A stretch of 23,372 nucleotides of DNA, taken from an uncultured Acetatifactor sp. (GTDB taxonomy: Bacteria > Bacillota > Clostridia > Lachnospirales > Lachnospiraceae). Below are positions 8,692 through 15,864 of this stretch, piece after piece. The notes below the pieces were generated by a model. That model had not been told where the DNA came from. It saw only the letters and a program-made list of their open reading frames with translations, and ran no database searches. Position 1 is the stretch's first letter, and the number at the start of each line of letters is the position of its first letter. The translations under genes and the position numbers were made by a program. Where the stretch lies: positions 1 through 23,372 of the forward strand of contig CAJUFB010000059.1 of the NCBI GenBank assembly GCA_910585805.1. Reading direction: 5' to 3'.

Positions 8692-9480
8692 TTACAACAC
8701 AGCCTCCGCCGCGCAGAGCAGACCGCAGAGCAGAAGCCCGATTGCGTCTGCAGGGGACAGACGCCGTCTCCTTCTCCCGAGCTTTCCCTTTGTCCTGCGG
8801 TAGCCCCTGGCTTCCATGGCAATTGCCAGCTCATCCGCCCTTCGAAACGCCGCCAGAAAGATTGGCACCACCAGAGGAACAATGCTTTTGGCCTTCTCGG
8901 TCAGCCTCCTGCTTTCAAAACGTGCGCCTCTGGCTGTCTGGGCCCTTCGGATCATCTCCGCTTCCTCCGAGAAGGCGGGGATAAACTGGATCGCCACCCC
9001 CAGGATCATGGCCACGTCCCTTATGGGAACCCCGATAAACTTCAGGGGATACATCAGGCTTTCCATGGCCCCTACCAGTTCCAGGGGAGATGTGGCAGAC
9101 ACCAGAAGATTTCCCAGGACCATAGCCATGGCCACCCGCAGCACCACCTGCATCCCCTGAACCAGGCCGTCCCCGGAAAACCGGAAAATCCACCATTTCC
9201 ACCAGATCTGCTCCGTCTCGTAAAATGCCATGTTCATCAACAAGATCAGACAGAAAAAAAACCGCATCCGCTTTACCCCGCTCAAGGCCGTCCCCAGTCC
9301 CAGGCGGGAAACCAGAATCACCGCCAGAAGCCCTCCTGCCGCCAGCCCGTACCCGGGAAAGGTGTTGCTTAAGATCACCGCCGCAAGGAGCAGGAATGCA
9401 GAGAGCAGCTTGCAGAAAGGGTCCATTTTGTGAAGGACGGAATCTCCTTCCCGGTAACTTCCCGCCGGAAGAAAACTCAT
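8692..9480 (-). CDS. ecfT: ECF transporter transmembrane component EcfT
   Basis: The protein has 262 residues with membrane helices in the N-terminal two thirds and C-terminal coupling helices. It carries both Ala-Arg-Gly signatures of EcfT (ARG at 183-185 in QTARGARF and at 224-226 in MEARGYRR). These dock into the grooves of the two ATPases. Its ATG overlaps the TGA of ecfA2 in an ATGA, so translation is coupled. EcfT joins the ATPase pair to the S component and drives its toppling in the membrane. Its length is normal for the family. The C-terminus ends next to degenerate repeat elements but looks intact. Confidence 0.95.
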   Translation of the reverse strand: MSFLPAGSYREGDSVLHKMDPFCKLLSAFLLLAAVILSNTFPGYGLAAGGLLAVILVSRLGLGTALSGVKRMRFFFCLILLMNMAFYETEQIWWKWWIFRFSGDGLVQGMQVVLRVAMAMVLGNLLVSATSPLELVGAMESLMYPLKFIGVPIRDVAMILGVAIQFIPAFSEEAEMIRRAQTARGARFESRRLTEKAKSIVPLVVPIFLAAFRRADELAIAMEARGYRRTKGKLGRRRRRLSPADAIGLLLCGLLCAAEAVL

Positions 9481-10364
9481 GAGCCTTCACCTGCCTTTCC
9501 TGTCTTTATAGTCTTTTTTATTTCCTCTAAAAGTATTTTATATTTCGTTATCCCGGGTTTCTCCAGCCTGCCCTTCTCATAGAGGGCCTGTGCAATGCGC
9601 CTTACCTCCCCTGCTCCGATGTGCAGCGCCTCCGTCCGTCCGAGATCCCCAAAGATTTCCTCCGGTGTTCCCTCCGCCGAAAGCCGTCCCCTGTCCAGAA
9701 CCAGGATTCTGTCTGCGTACCCGCACAGGGCGTCCCCGTCGTGGGATACCATCAGGATCGTGGTTCCCTGGCGGTGCAGTCTGGCGGTAAGTTCTAAAAA
9801 TCCCTGTCTGCCGGACGGGTCAAGCCCTGCAAGCGGCTCGTCAAATATCAGGATCCGGGGTCTGGCCGCCAGCACCCCCGCGATGGCCACCCTGCGTTTC
9901 TCTCCCCCGGACAGGGCCAGCGGAGACTTCCCGGCGATTTCCGGCAGACCGGTCATACTTTCAGACCTGAATCCCACCGCCTCCAGCGCCCATCTCACAC
10001 GCTCCGCCTTCTCTGCTTTGCTTAAGCTCAGGTGCTTCAGCGCAAAGGCCACATCCTTCTCCACCGTAGTCTCAAAAAGCTGAGATTCCGGATATTGAAA
10101 TACGATTCCCAGTGTTCCGCGCAGCGTTTCCCTGTCATACCCGGGCCCGTTGATATCCTCCCCGTCAATGAGGATCTGCCCCTCCCCGGGAGCGAGCAGC
10201 CCGGCCATCAGCTGGATCAGCGTGGACTTTCCGCAGCCGGTATGTCCCATGATCCCCACAAACTCACCCTCCTCCACCCGGAAGGAAATATCGCTTAAGG
10301 CCTGCACTTCCAGAGGCGTCTTTTCCCCGTAACGGCAGGACAGATTTCTTACTTCAATCGGCAT
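9477..10364 (-). CDS. ecfA2: ECF transporter ATPase EcfA2
   Basis: The protein has 295 residues with the full ABC ATPase set: Walker A GHTGCGKST at 40-48, Q-loop Q90 (FQYPESQLF), signature LSGGEKRRV from 151, Walker B ILIFDEP from 171, and a switch His in MVSHD. VFQYPESQLFETTV is typical of the EcfA2 half of the heterodimer. The ATG at 10364 overlaps the end of ecfA1 by 16 bp, and the gene overlaps ecfT by 4 bp, so the three are translationally coupled. It powers uptake together with EcfA1. The C-terminal tail is lysine-rich. Confidence 0.95.
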   Translation of the reverse strand: MPIEVRNLSCRYGEKTPLEVQALSDISFRVEEGEFVGIMGHTGCGKSTLIQLMAGLLAPGEGQILIDGEDINGPGYDRETLRGTLGIVFQYPESQLFETTVEKDVAFALKHLSLSKAEKAERVRWALEAVGFRSESMTGLPEIAGKSPLALSGGEKRRVAIAGVLAARPRILIFDEPLAGLDPSGRQGFLELTARLHRQGTTILMVSHDGDALCGYADRILVLDRGRLSAEGTPEEIFGDLGRTEALHIGAGEVRRIAQALYEKGRLEKPGITKYKILLEEIKKTIKTGKAGEGS

Positions 10365-11179
10365 AACTCTTCCACCAGCTCCTCACTTGTCAGCGGACAC
10401 CTGTCCAGCAGGATCCCGCTGTCTCTTAAATCATGGTAAAGCCTCACAGCAAGGGGCGGGATCAGCCCGGCCTGTGCCAAAAGATCTCTGTCCGTCAGGA
10501 TCTCCCGTGGGCTTCCGCTTTTACAAAGCTTTCCTCCCTGCATCAGGAAAATGCGGTCCGCCCCCAGAGCCTCCTCCACATAATGTGTGATCATCAGAAC
10601 GGTCTTTCCCATTCCGTGGATCTGCTTAAGACAGGCAAGCACCTCCCTGCGGCCCTGGGGATCCAGCATGGACGTGGCCTCATCAAATATCAGGATCTCC
10701 GGCTCCATGGCCAGAACGCCTGCCACAGCTACTCTCTGCTTCTGTCCTCCCGATAACATATGCGGGGAATGCCGTTCATACCCCTGCATTCCCACCAGGG
10801 AAAGGGCCCTTCTGACCCGCTCCGGAATCTCCTCCTCCGGTGTGTCGTAATTCCGAAGCCCGAAGGCCACATCCTCCTCCACAATGGCCGAGACGAACTG
10901 ATTGTCCGGATTCTGAAACACCATTCCGCACAGACGCCGCAGTTCCCGGAGCTGAGACTCCTGTCGGGGGTCCAGACCCCATACTTTCAGCTGCCCTTTC
11001 TCCAGGGGCAGAAGCCCGTTCAGAAGCCTGACCAAAGTGGATTTCCCGCAGCCGTTGGCCCCCAGGACCGCGATAAATTCTCCCTTTTCTATTGCAAAGG
11101 AAATATCCTCCAGAACAGGATTGACTACGTAACCGTCTTCGTAGGCAAAAGATATCTGTTTTCCGGTTACAGCCTGCAT
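10349..11179 (-). CDS. ecfA1: ECF transporter ATPase EcfA1
   Basis: The protein has 276 residues from the ATG at 11179 (GAGGAGG 5 nt upstream). The frame stays open further up, but that stretch is the leader with its terminator, so the longer start is rejected. Motifs are Walker A GANGCGKST at 40-48, Q-loop Q89 (VFQNPDNQFV, typical of EcfA1), LSGGQKQRV from 142, Walker B ILIFDEATSMLDP from 162 and switch His in MITHY. It is the first gene of the operon ecfA1-ecfA2-ecfT-S component-kinase. Expression is probably controlled by the leader at about 11180-11365. Confidence 0.95.
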   Translation of the reverse strand: MQAVTGKQISFAYEDGYVVNPVLEDISFAIEKGEFIAVLGANGCGKSTLVRLLNGLLPLEKGQLKVWGLDPRQESQLRELRRLCGMVFQNPDNQFVSAIVEEDVAFGLRNYDTPEEEIPERVRRALSLVGMQGYERHSPHMLSGGQKQRVAVAGVLAMEPEILIFDEATSMLDPQGRREVLACLKQIHGMGKTVLMITHYVEEALGADRIFLMQGGKLCKSGSPREILTDRDLLAQAGLIPPLAVRLYHDLRDSGILLDRCPLTSEELVEELCRLK

Positions 11180-11225
11180 TATGTCCTCCTCTTTCAGACA
11201 GGGCAAGTCAAAGCGTTTTACGGCA

Positions 11226-11272
11226 GAAAAAAAGACTGCCGCCTCTGTCTTCTGACAGATCACAACAGTCTT
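11226..11272 (-). terminator. Intrinsic terminator in the leader of the ECF operon (attenuator)
   Basis: On the minus strand AAGACTG (11272-11266) pairs with CAGTCTT (11238-11232). An inner CTGTC-AGAA-GACAG hairpin (11258-11245) stacks inside. A run of seven T follows (11233-11227). It lies after the promoter and before the ecfA1 start, so it can only act as an attenuator. A second stem, CGGCAG (11241-11236) with CTGCCG (11226-11221), shares bases with the terminator's 3' arm and would compete with it. Confidence 0.75.
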
Positions 11273-11362
11273 CCTGACTATCTATCCCGCATAAAAATCC
11301 GTTGGACTTACTCTGATCATACCATGCCATGAACCGGCTTCTGCCGGGTAGGCCCGACAATT
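11273..11362 (-). ncRNA. Structured 5' leader of the ECF operon, candidate unidentified riboswitch
   Basis: This is the transcribed stretch between the predicted start site and the attenuator. It contains a perfect CCGGC-AGAA-GCCGG hairpin and a following purine-rich, non-coding segment. I compared it by eye with the consensus of the TPP, FMN, cobalamin, preQ1, folate (THF), purine and lysine riboswitches and found no match. The ligand, and whether it is a riboswitch at all, are open. Confidence 0.4.
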
Positions 11363-11363
11363 T

Positions 11364-11397
11364 CAGATATTGTAACATATCTGCGGCAGGCTTTCAA
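11364..11397 (-). promoter_or_regulatory. Promoter of the ECF operon with overlapping operator-like palindrome
   Basis: On the minus strand the -35 TTGAAA (11397-11392) and -10 TACAAT (11374-11369) are separated by 17 bp. A perfect inverted repeat, CAGATAT-6-ATATCTG (11364-11383), covers the -10 and is a plausible repressor site. Confidence 0.75.
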
Positions 11398-11424
11398 GTC
11401 TTTTGGGGAAAATTTTTTAGTCTC

Positions 11425-11835
11425 TCATTGTGCCGCCATCTCCCTGACCCTGGCAATACAGTCTTCCACCAATGCGGCGGCAGAGCTCCTCTCCACCCCT
11501 GCGATATAATTGTCGCACAGGTTCATGGGCAGAAGGATCCGCGCGGCCCGACTCTGGCCCACAGCCACCGCCATCCGGGGCGTGACCTCCCCCCACAGGG
11601 AGTCAGCTATGACAATGCCCAAAGGCCCCACGATGATATCCGCCCTGCGGCATCCCACGATTACCGCGTTTTCCCCTGTGGCCCCGTGGTCCGCCCCGGC
11701 CCTGAGCATGGCCTGTGTGGCAAGCGCATTGGTGCCTGCCGCGGTGACTGTCTGATCCGGCAAAGCCTTCTTGATCCCTTCCACCAGCTGACGGCCCACG
11801 CCGCCTCCCTGTCCGTCTATGACTAAGATGTTCAT
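11425..11835 (-). CDS. DUF3842 family protein
   Basis: The protein has 136 residues from the ATG at 11835 (GGGAGG 5 nt upstream); a longer start at 11910 lacks a binding site. The N-terminus MNILVIDGQGGGVGRQLVEGIKK has a glycine-rich loop after the first strand, like a small Rossmann-type nucleotide- or cofactor-binding domain. GTNALATQAMLRAGA and VGPLGIVIADSLWGEVTP are typical of DUF3842. The function of the family is unknown. It is the last gene after the amidohydrolase, 145 bp downstream, and probably part of the folD transcript. Confidence 0.85.
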   Translation of the reverse strand: MNILVIDGQGGGVGRQLVEGIKKALPDQTVTAAGTNALATQAMLRAGADHGATGENAVIVGCRRADIIVGPLGIVIADSLWGEVTPRMAVAVGQSRAARILLPMNLCDNYIAGVERSSAAALVEDCIARVREMAAQ

Positions 11836-11978
11836 ACTGTCCTCCCGCTGCCTGTGAAACCGCTGCCCTGTTTTTGTTTTCTCCATGAAGCCTGCCTGCT
11901 CTTCCTGCATCTACAGCGCCCCCAGGATACAGCTTCCGTATCCGACATTCCTGCATGCAGCGGCTCAAATGACTTCAC

Positions 11979-11996
11979 CGTTATTCCGACAATTCC
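11979..11996. repeat. Right end of the dispersed palindromic element, fused to a gene's 3' end (copy C)
   Basis: CCGTTATTCCGACAATTCC matches the right end of the other copies apart from a 2-base deletion and small changes. It overlaps the last codons and the stop of the amidohydrolase gene. No matching left end is obvious nearby. Confidence 0.5.
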
Positions 11997-13144
11997 TGAT
12001 TTTCTACTTTTTTCCCGTCAATAAACACATACTTCACTCCGGAAGAAACCTGGAAGGGACATCCCTCCATGATCACCATGTCCGCATCTTTCCCCGTCTC
12101 CAGGGAACCTACCCTGTCCGCGATCCCCGCATGCCTTGCCGGGTTGATGGTAATGGCCTGCAGCGCCGCAAAGGGTTCCATTCCCGCCTGAACCGCCAGT
12201 CCCGCACAGAGCGGAAGATATTCCTGGGGGATCACAGGAGAATCCGTAATGATGGAAACCTGGCAGCCTGCTGCCGCCAGACGTCCCGGCGTCACCCAGC
12301 TCTTGTTGCGCAGTTCGAATTTGGATGCGCTGGTAAGGGTAGGGCCCACGGCCAGCGGCACATTTTCCTTCGCCAGCTCCTCCGCGATCAGGTGCCCCTC
12401 TGTCACATGCTCCAGGGTAATCTTCAGATCAAACTCTTTTGCAATACGCAGGGCGGTGAAAATATCCTCAGCGGCGTGAGCATGGGCTTTCAGGGGAATC
12501 TCCCTTTTCAGCACCGGGATCAGCGCTTCGTGCTTCATATCAAAAGCAGGCCGCTTAGACATATCATCCCCTGCTGCTTCCTTTTTCTCCATGTACTCCC
12601 TGGCTTTGAACAATGCCTCCCTCAGAAGCGCCGCGGTAGTCATACGGCTGGAATCCTTCTTATCCTTATACACCCGTTTGGGATTCTCGCCGAAAGCACA
12701 TTTCATGGCAACGCCGTCCCGCACCACCATATCATCCACCCTTCTGCCCACGGTCTTGACAGTGGTAAAGGTACCGCCCAGCACATTGGCGCTCCCCGGT
12801 CCCACACAGACACAGGTGACCCCCGCTGCCCTCGCCATGGCAAAAGCCGGGTCCATGGGCTTCACCCCGTCAATCCCCCGCATCTGCGGACTGATGATAT
12901 CGTTCATCTCATTGTAATCCATGCCTTCATAACCGATGCCGTACCCGTCCAGACCGATGTGTCCATGAGCCTCCACAAAGCCCGGATACACCTGCAGGCC
13001 TTCTGCATCCACAATCTCGGCGCTCTCCGGGATTTCCAGATTCTCCCCGATTGCCGCAATTTTGCCGTCCTTCACCAGGATATCTCCCCGGAAGGCCTCC
13101 TTGTGCACTGCATCATGAATCATACCGTTTTTTACACATAACAT
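11981..13144 (-). CDS. Metal-dependent amidohydrolase (imidazolonepropionase-like family)
   Basis: The protein has 387 residues from the ATG at 13144, 9 nt after GGAGG; the in-frame upstream ATG at 13180 lacks a site. Ligands of an amidohydrolase-type binuclear centre are visible: HGH at 60-62, a likely carboxylated lysine K148 in MKCAFGENPK, HAH at 221-223, H246 in LEHV and D301 in TDSP. GENPK is typical of the prolidase/imidazolonepropionase-like subgroup, which hydrolyses cyclic amides or N-acyl amino acids. The true substrate is not readable; no histidine-degradation genes are nearby, so a HutI role is unlikely. There is no signal peptide. It lies 78 bp after folD on the same strand. The last residues (QELSE) coincide with a repeat element. 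Confidence 0.88.
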   Translation of the reverse strand: MLCVKNGMIHDAVHKEAFRGDILVKDGKIAAIGENLEIPESAEIVDAEGLQVYPGFVEAHGHIGLDGYGIGYEGMDYNEMNDIISPQMRGIDGVKPMDPAFAMARAAGVTCVCVGPGSANVLGGTFTTVKTVGRRVDDMVVRDGVAMKCAFGENPKRVYKDKKDSSRMTTAALLREALFKAREYMEKKEAAGDDMSKRPAFDMKHEALIPVLKREIPLKAHAHAAEDIFTALRIAKEFDLKITLEHVTEGHLIAEELAKENVPLAVGPTLTSASKFELRNKSWVTPGRLAAAGCQVSIITDSPVIPQEYLPLCAGLAVQAGMEPFAALQAITINPARHAGIADRVGSLETGKDADMVIMEGCPFQVSSGVKYVFIDGKKVENQELSE

Positions 13145-13222
13145 CCTTTCTTTCCTCCTGCTATAAATCTCCGACTCCATGCTTCGGTCCCTGTTGTTTG
13201 CGCCGTCCCCATTCCTCTGATA

Positions 13223-14062
13223 CTACCCTTCCATCCCGTTCACGCAGTTTGACATGAGCATGGCGATGGTCATGGGACCTACTCCGCCGGGTACCGGAGT
13301 GATGGCAAATGCTTTCGGCGCGACAGATGCAAAATCCACATCCCCGCACAGTTTTCCCTCTTCATTTCTATGGATGCCCACATCTATGACGACAGCACCT
13401 TCTTTCACGAAATCCGCCTCCACAAACCCGGGCTTTCCCACTGCCGCTACAAGAATATCCGCCCGCCTGGTGATTTCCCTGAGATTTTTAGTCCGGGAAT
13501 GGCACACTGTAACCGTGCCGTTCTCCCGCAGCAGCAGCATGGCCATGGGTTTGCCCACAATATTGCTTCTGCCAAGCACCACACATTCCTTCCCCTCAAT
13601 TTCAATGCCGGAGCGTTTCAGCAGCTGGATGATGCCCGCCGGCGTACAGGACACATACCCCGGCCTGCCGATGCTCAGGCTGCCCACACTGACCGGATGA
13701 AACCCGTCCACATCCTTCTCGGGTGCTATGGCGAGCAAAACCCTGTCTTCGTCAATATGCCCCGGCAGCGGCAGCTGCACCAGAATGCCGTTTACGTCCT
13801 GACGTCCGTTCAACTCCCCGATGAGCTCCAGCAGCGCTTCCTCTGTGGTTTCCGCCGGCATTTCCCAGGAAATCGACTTGATCCCCACATACTCACAGGC
13901 CTTTTTCTTATTCCGTACATACACACAAGAAGCAGGGTCATCTCCAACCTGTATAACTGCCAGGCAGCGTTCCTCTCCCCTTGCTTTCAGTTCTGCCATC
14001 TTTTCCCTCAGTTCATCCTTGATTTCCCGGGAAATCCTTTTTCCGTCAATCAACAGTTCCAT
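13223..14062 (-). CDS. folD: Bifunctional methylenetetrahydrofolate dehydrogenase/methenyltetrahydrofolate cyclohydrolase
   Basis: The protein has 279 residues, normal for FolD. The ATG at 14062 follows AGAGGA. Visible motifs are the folate-binding Y48-x3-K52 pair, QLPLPGHID (97-104), EKDVDGFHPVSVG (115-127), the NADP-binding GRSNIVGKPMAMLLL (from 164) and PVPGGVGPMTIAML near the C-terminus. It interconverts 5,10-methylene- and 10-formyl-tetrahydrofolate in the cytosol. It follows the anchored protease by 100 bp and precedes the amidohydrolase by 78 bp. All three are on one strand with no terminator between them, so co-transcription is likely though not functionally obvious. Confidence 0.97.
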   Translation of the reverse strand: MELLIDGKRISREIKDELREKMAELKARGEERCLAVIQVGDDPASCVYVRNKKKACEYVGIKSISWEMPAETTEEALLELIGELNGRQDVNGILVQLPLPGHIDEDRVLLAIAPEKDVDGFHPVSVGSLSIGRPGYVSCTPAGIIQLLKRSGIEIEGKECVVLGRSNIVGKPMAMLLLRENGTVTVCHSRTKNLREITRRADILVAAVGKPGFVEADFVKEGAVVIDVGIHRNEEGKLCGDVDFASVAPKAFAITPVPGGVGPMTIAMLMSNCVNGMEG

Positions 14063-14162
14063 AATCCAGTTCCTCTCTTTCCTTTTCCTGCTGCAATAAT
14101 ATTCCCACCTGCCCGGCACAGTTCCCATACGCTTCCCACCGAGGCTTTCCCTGCTGCTTCTC

Positions 14163-15692
14163 TCAATACACATAAGGCATCCTTCCCGTGATCTTCTGAT
14201 AACAGTCCAGGATTCCGTCCAGCGGAACGCACCAATACCTGGTAGGGTCCGTGGAATAAGCGTATGCCATGCAGATCAGGTTCCCGTAACCGTCCAGGAT
14301 CGCGGAACCGGAATCCCCATGTACCAGTTCCACTGTCACTTCCGTATGAAAAGCATTATTATTCCAGCCGAAATCCTGCTTTATCTTGATCAGCCTGCCC
14401 TTTGTGACATGCAGCAGCCCGCCTTCCCGGTCCACTCGTTCCAGCCCCATCTCAATATCCTGCTGGTTCAGCTGCTCCCAGTATGTCCTGTCGATATGCA
14501 CTGTCATCAGATTTTCCAGCAGTTCCTCCGGCACCTCTTCCAGCATTACCTCCACCACTCCCACATCGTAAAATTCAGTGGTACCTACCGCTTCCCCCCG
14601 TACTACAGTCCCGTCATAGAAAAAAATATCCCAGTCTTCATACTTGGTGACCACATGGTGGTTGGAACAAATGTAAATCCTGTCTTCCGTTATCTCCATG
14701 ATATACCCGGAACCGGAACTGTATCCGCCCCTTCCCACGCCATGGTACAGCTGTACCAGCGCCGGGCGCATGTATTCCAGCGCCTCATCGATATCCTCCT
14801 GCTCCGAAGCTCCCCCGTCATAAATATTTGGCGCTCCGATGATGGTATCCTCCCGGTAATCAATCTGGCGGTGTCCGATCAATTCCTGTATCTCATCCTC
14901 CTCCGCCACCAGGACCCTGGCATCCTCCACCGTCTCAAGGCCATAACTGTCCTCTGCCACATAGTACAGCAGATAATCCCCCGGTGCGCTCAAATCCACT
15001 TCGGAATCATCCACCCGTATCTCCGCAGTCAGATCTCCGTCCAGCTCATCCTGCGCTGTCACCGCTTCCAGATAATCAGGCTCACTTCCCGGAATACAGT
15101 AAAAATTATGAATACCATCAAAGGAAGGCGCCGTATCCACGATCACGGAAACCTGCCCGCCGGCTTCATTCCCCGAACCGTCCCGGGCAAGAATCTCCAC
15201 CTCATACTCGCCCACACTGTCAAAGCACAAACTGCTTTCCGGAAAACCGTTCCGGGAAAAGAAAGCCTCCGCCTTCGGGTCTACATCCGCAACCCCTTCA
15301 ATGATATCCTCCACAACATAGTCCGCGCCTGCGGCCAGATATATCTGCCCCTCTTTCCAGAGGATTTCCGGCGCCACCGTATCCTGAATGATAACTTCAT
15401 ATGTAAACTGCGATCTGCCATGATAAACCACTGCCTGATAGGTACCTGTACGCGACAGATCCACCTGGGATAGATCCAGTTCCCCCAGATGGACGGACCA
15501 GTCCGTACCGGAAATGTAATCTTCTATGTTATGACTGATCTGGTCACCATACTCGCAGGTGATCTCGCTGAAAGCCGGCACCACTTTATAAATACGGAAA
15601 TAAAAGAAAAGCAGGCCGGCCCCAAACATCAGAACAAACATAGCCAGCGCCGCAGCCTTCCGTCCCTTCCCGCTTCTTCCTGTATTTCTCAC
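14163..15692 (-). CDS. Membrane-anchored trypsin-like serine protease with Ig-like repeats
   Basis: The protein has 509 residues. The start is a GTG at 15692 with GGAAGG 5 nt upstream; no in-frame ATG is closer to a site. Residues about 13-33 form an uncleaved signal anchor after a basic N-terminus (RNTGRSGKGRK). Three extracellular Ig-like (DUF5011-type) modules follow at about 42-105, 107-186 and 188-262. The protease domain (about 300-500) has the chymotrypsin-fold triad: H346 in CSNHHVV, D376 in FYDVGVV and S461 in HGDSGSA, resembling HtrA/trypsin-2 type enzymes but with no C-terminal PDZ domain. It probably acts outside the membrane in surface protein processing or quality control. Its promoter lies at 15750-15778. 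Confidence 0.88.
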   Translation of the reverse strand: MRNTGRSGKGRKAAALAMFVLMFGAGLLFFYFRIYKVVPAFSEITCEYGDQISHNIEDYISGTDWSVHLGELDLSQVDLSRTGTYQAVVYHGRSQFTYEVIIQDTVAPEILWKEGQIYLAAGADYVVEDIIEGVADVDPKAEAFFSRNGFPESSLCFDSVGEYEVEILARDGSGNEAGGQVSVIVDTAPSFDGIHNFYCIPGSEPDYLEAVTAQDELDGDLTAEIRVDDSEVDLSAPGDYLLYYVAEDSYGLETVEDARVLVAEEDEIQELIGHRQIDYREDTIIGAPNIYDGGASEQEDIDEALEYMRPALVQLYHGVGRGGYSSGSGYIMEITEDRIYICSNHHVVTKYEDWDIFFYDGTVVRGEAVGTTEFYDVGVVEVMLEEVPEELLENLMTVHIDRTYWEQLNQQDIEMGLERVDREGGLLHVTKGRLIKIKQDFGWNNNAFHTEVTVELVHGDSGSAILDGYGNLICMAYAYSTDPTRYWCVPLDGILDCYQKITGRMPYVY

Positions 15693-15749
15693 GAATTCCT
15701 TCCCATCCTTTACACATCCTGCTTTCCCTGTTCCAGGGCTGTCATTAAA

Positions 15750-15778
15750 AGCTTAGCATTGCGGCGCTTTTTTGTCAA
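15750..15778 (-). promoter_or_regulatory. Promoter of the protease-folD-amidohydrolase unit
   Basis: On the minus strand TTGACA (15778-15773) is followed after 17 bp by TAAGCT (15755-15750). An extended TGC precedes the -10, which compensates for its weak match. The predicted start site is about 50 bp before the GTG of the protease. Confidence 0.65.
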
Positions 15779-15864
15779 CCGATGTACCGATTTCCTTTTT
15801 CCGGAAATATCCGAAAATCGTAACAGTTCAGACAGGGCACTGAGCTGTTGCCAGAACTCCTCAT

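Noticed and set aside
11180..11365. Known cobalamin, TPP, FMN, preQ1 or folate riboswitch in the ECF leader
   Set aside because: None of the consensus boxes I know (for example CTGAGA of TPP, AGGATAT of FMN or the B12 box) is present. Only the attenuator structure is supported.
11885..13141. Plus-strand 418-codon frame opposite the amidohydrolase
   Set aside because: It is an antisense shadow of a gene with intact catalytic motifs and has no domain of its own.
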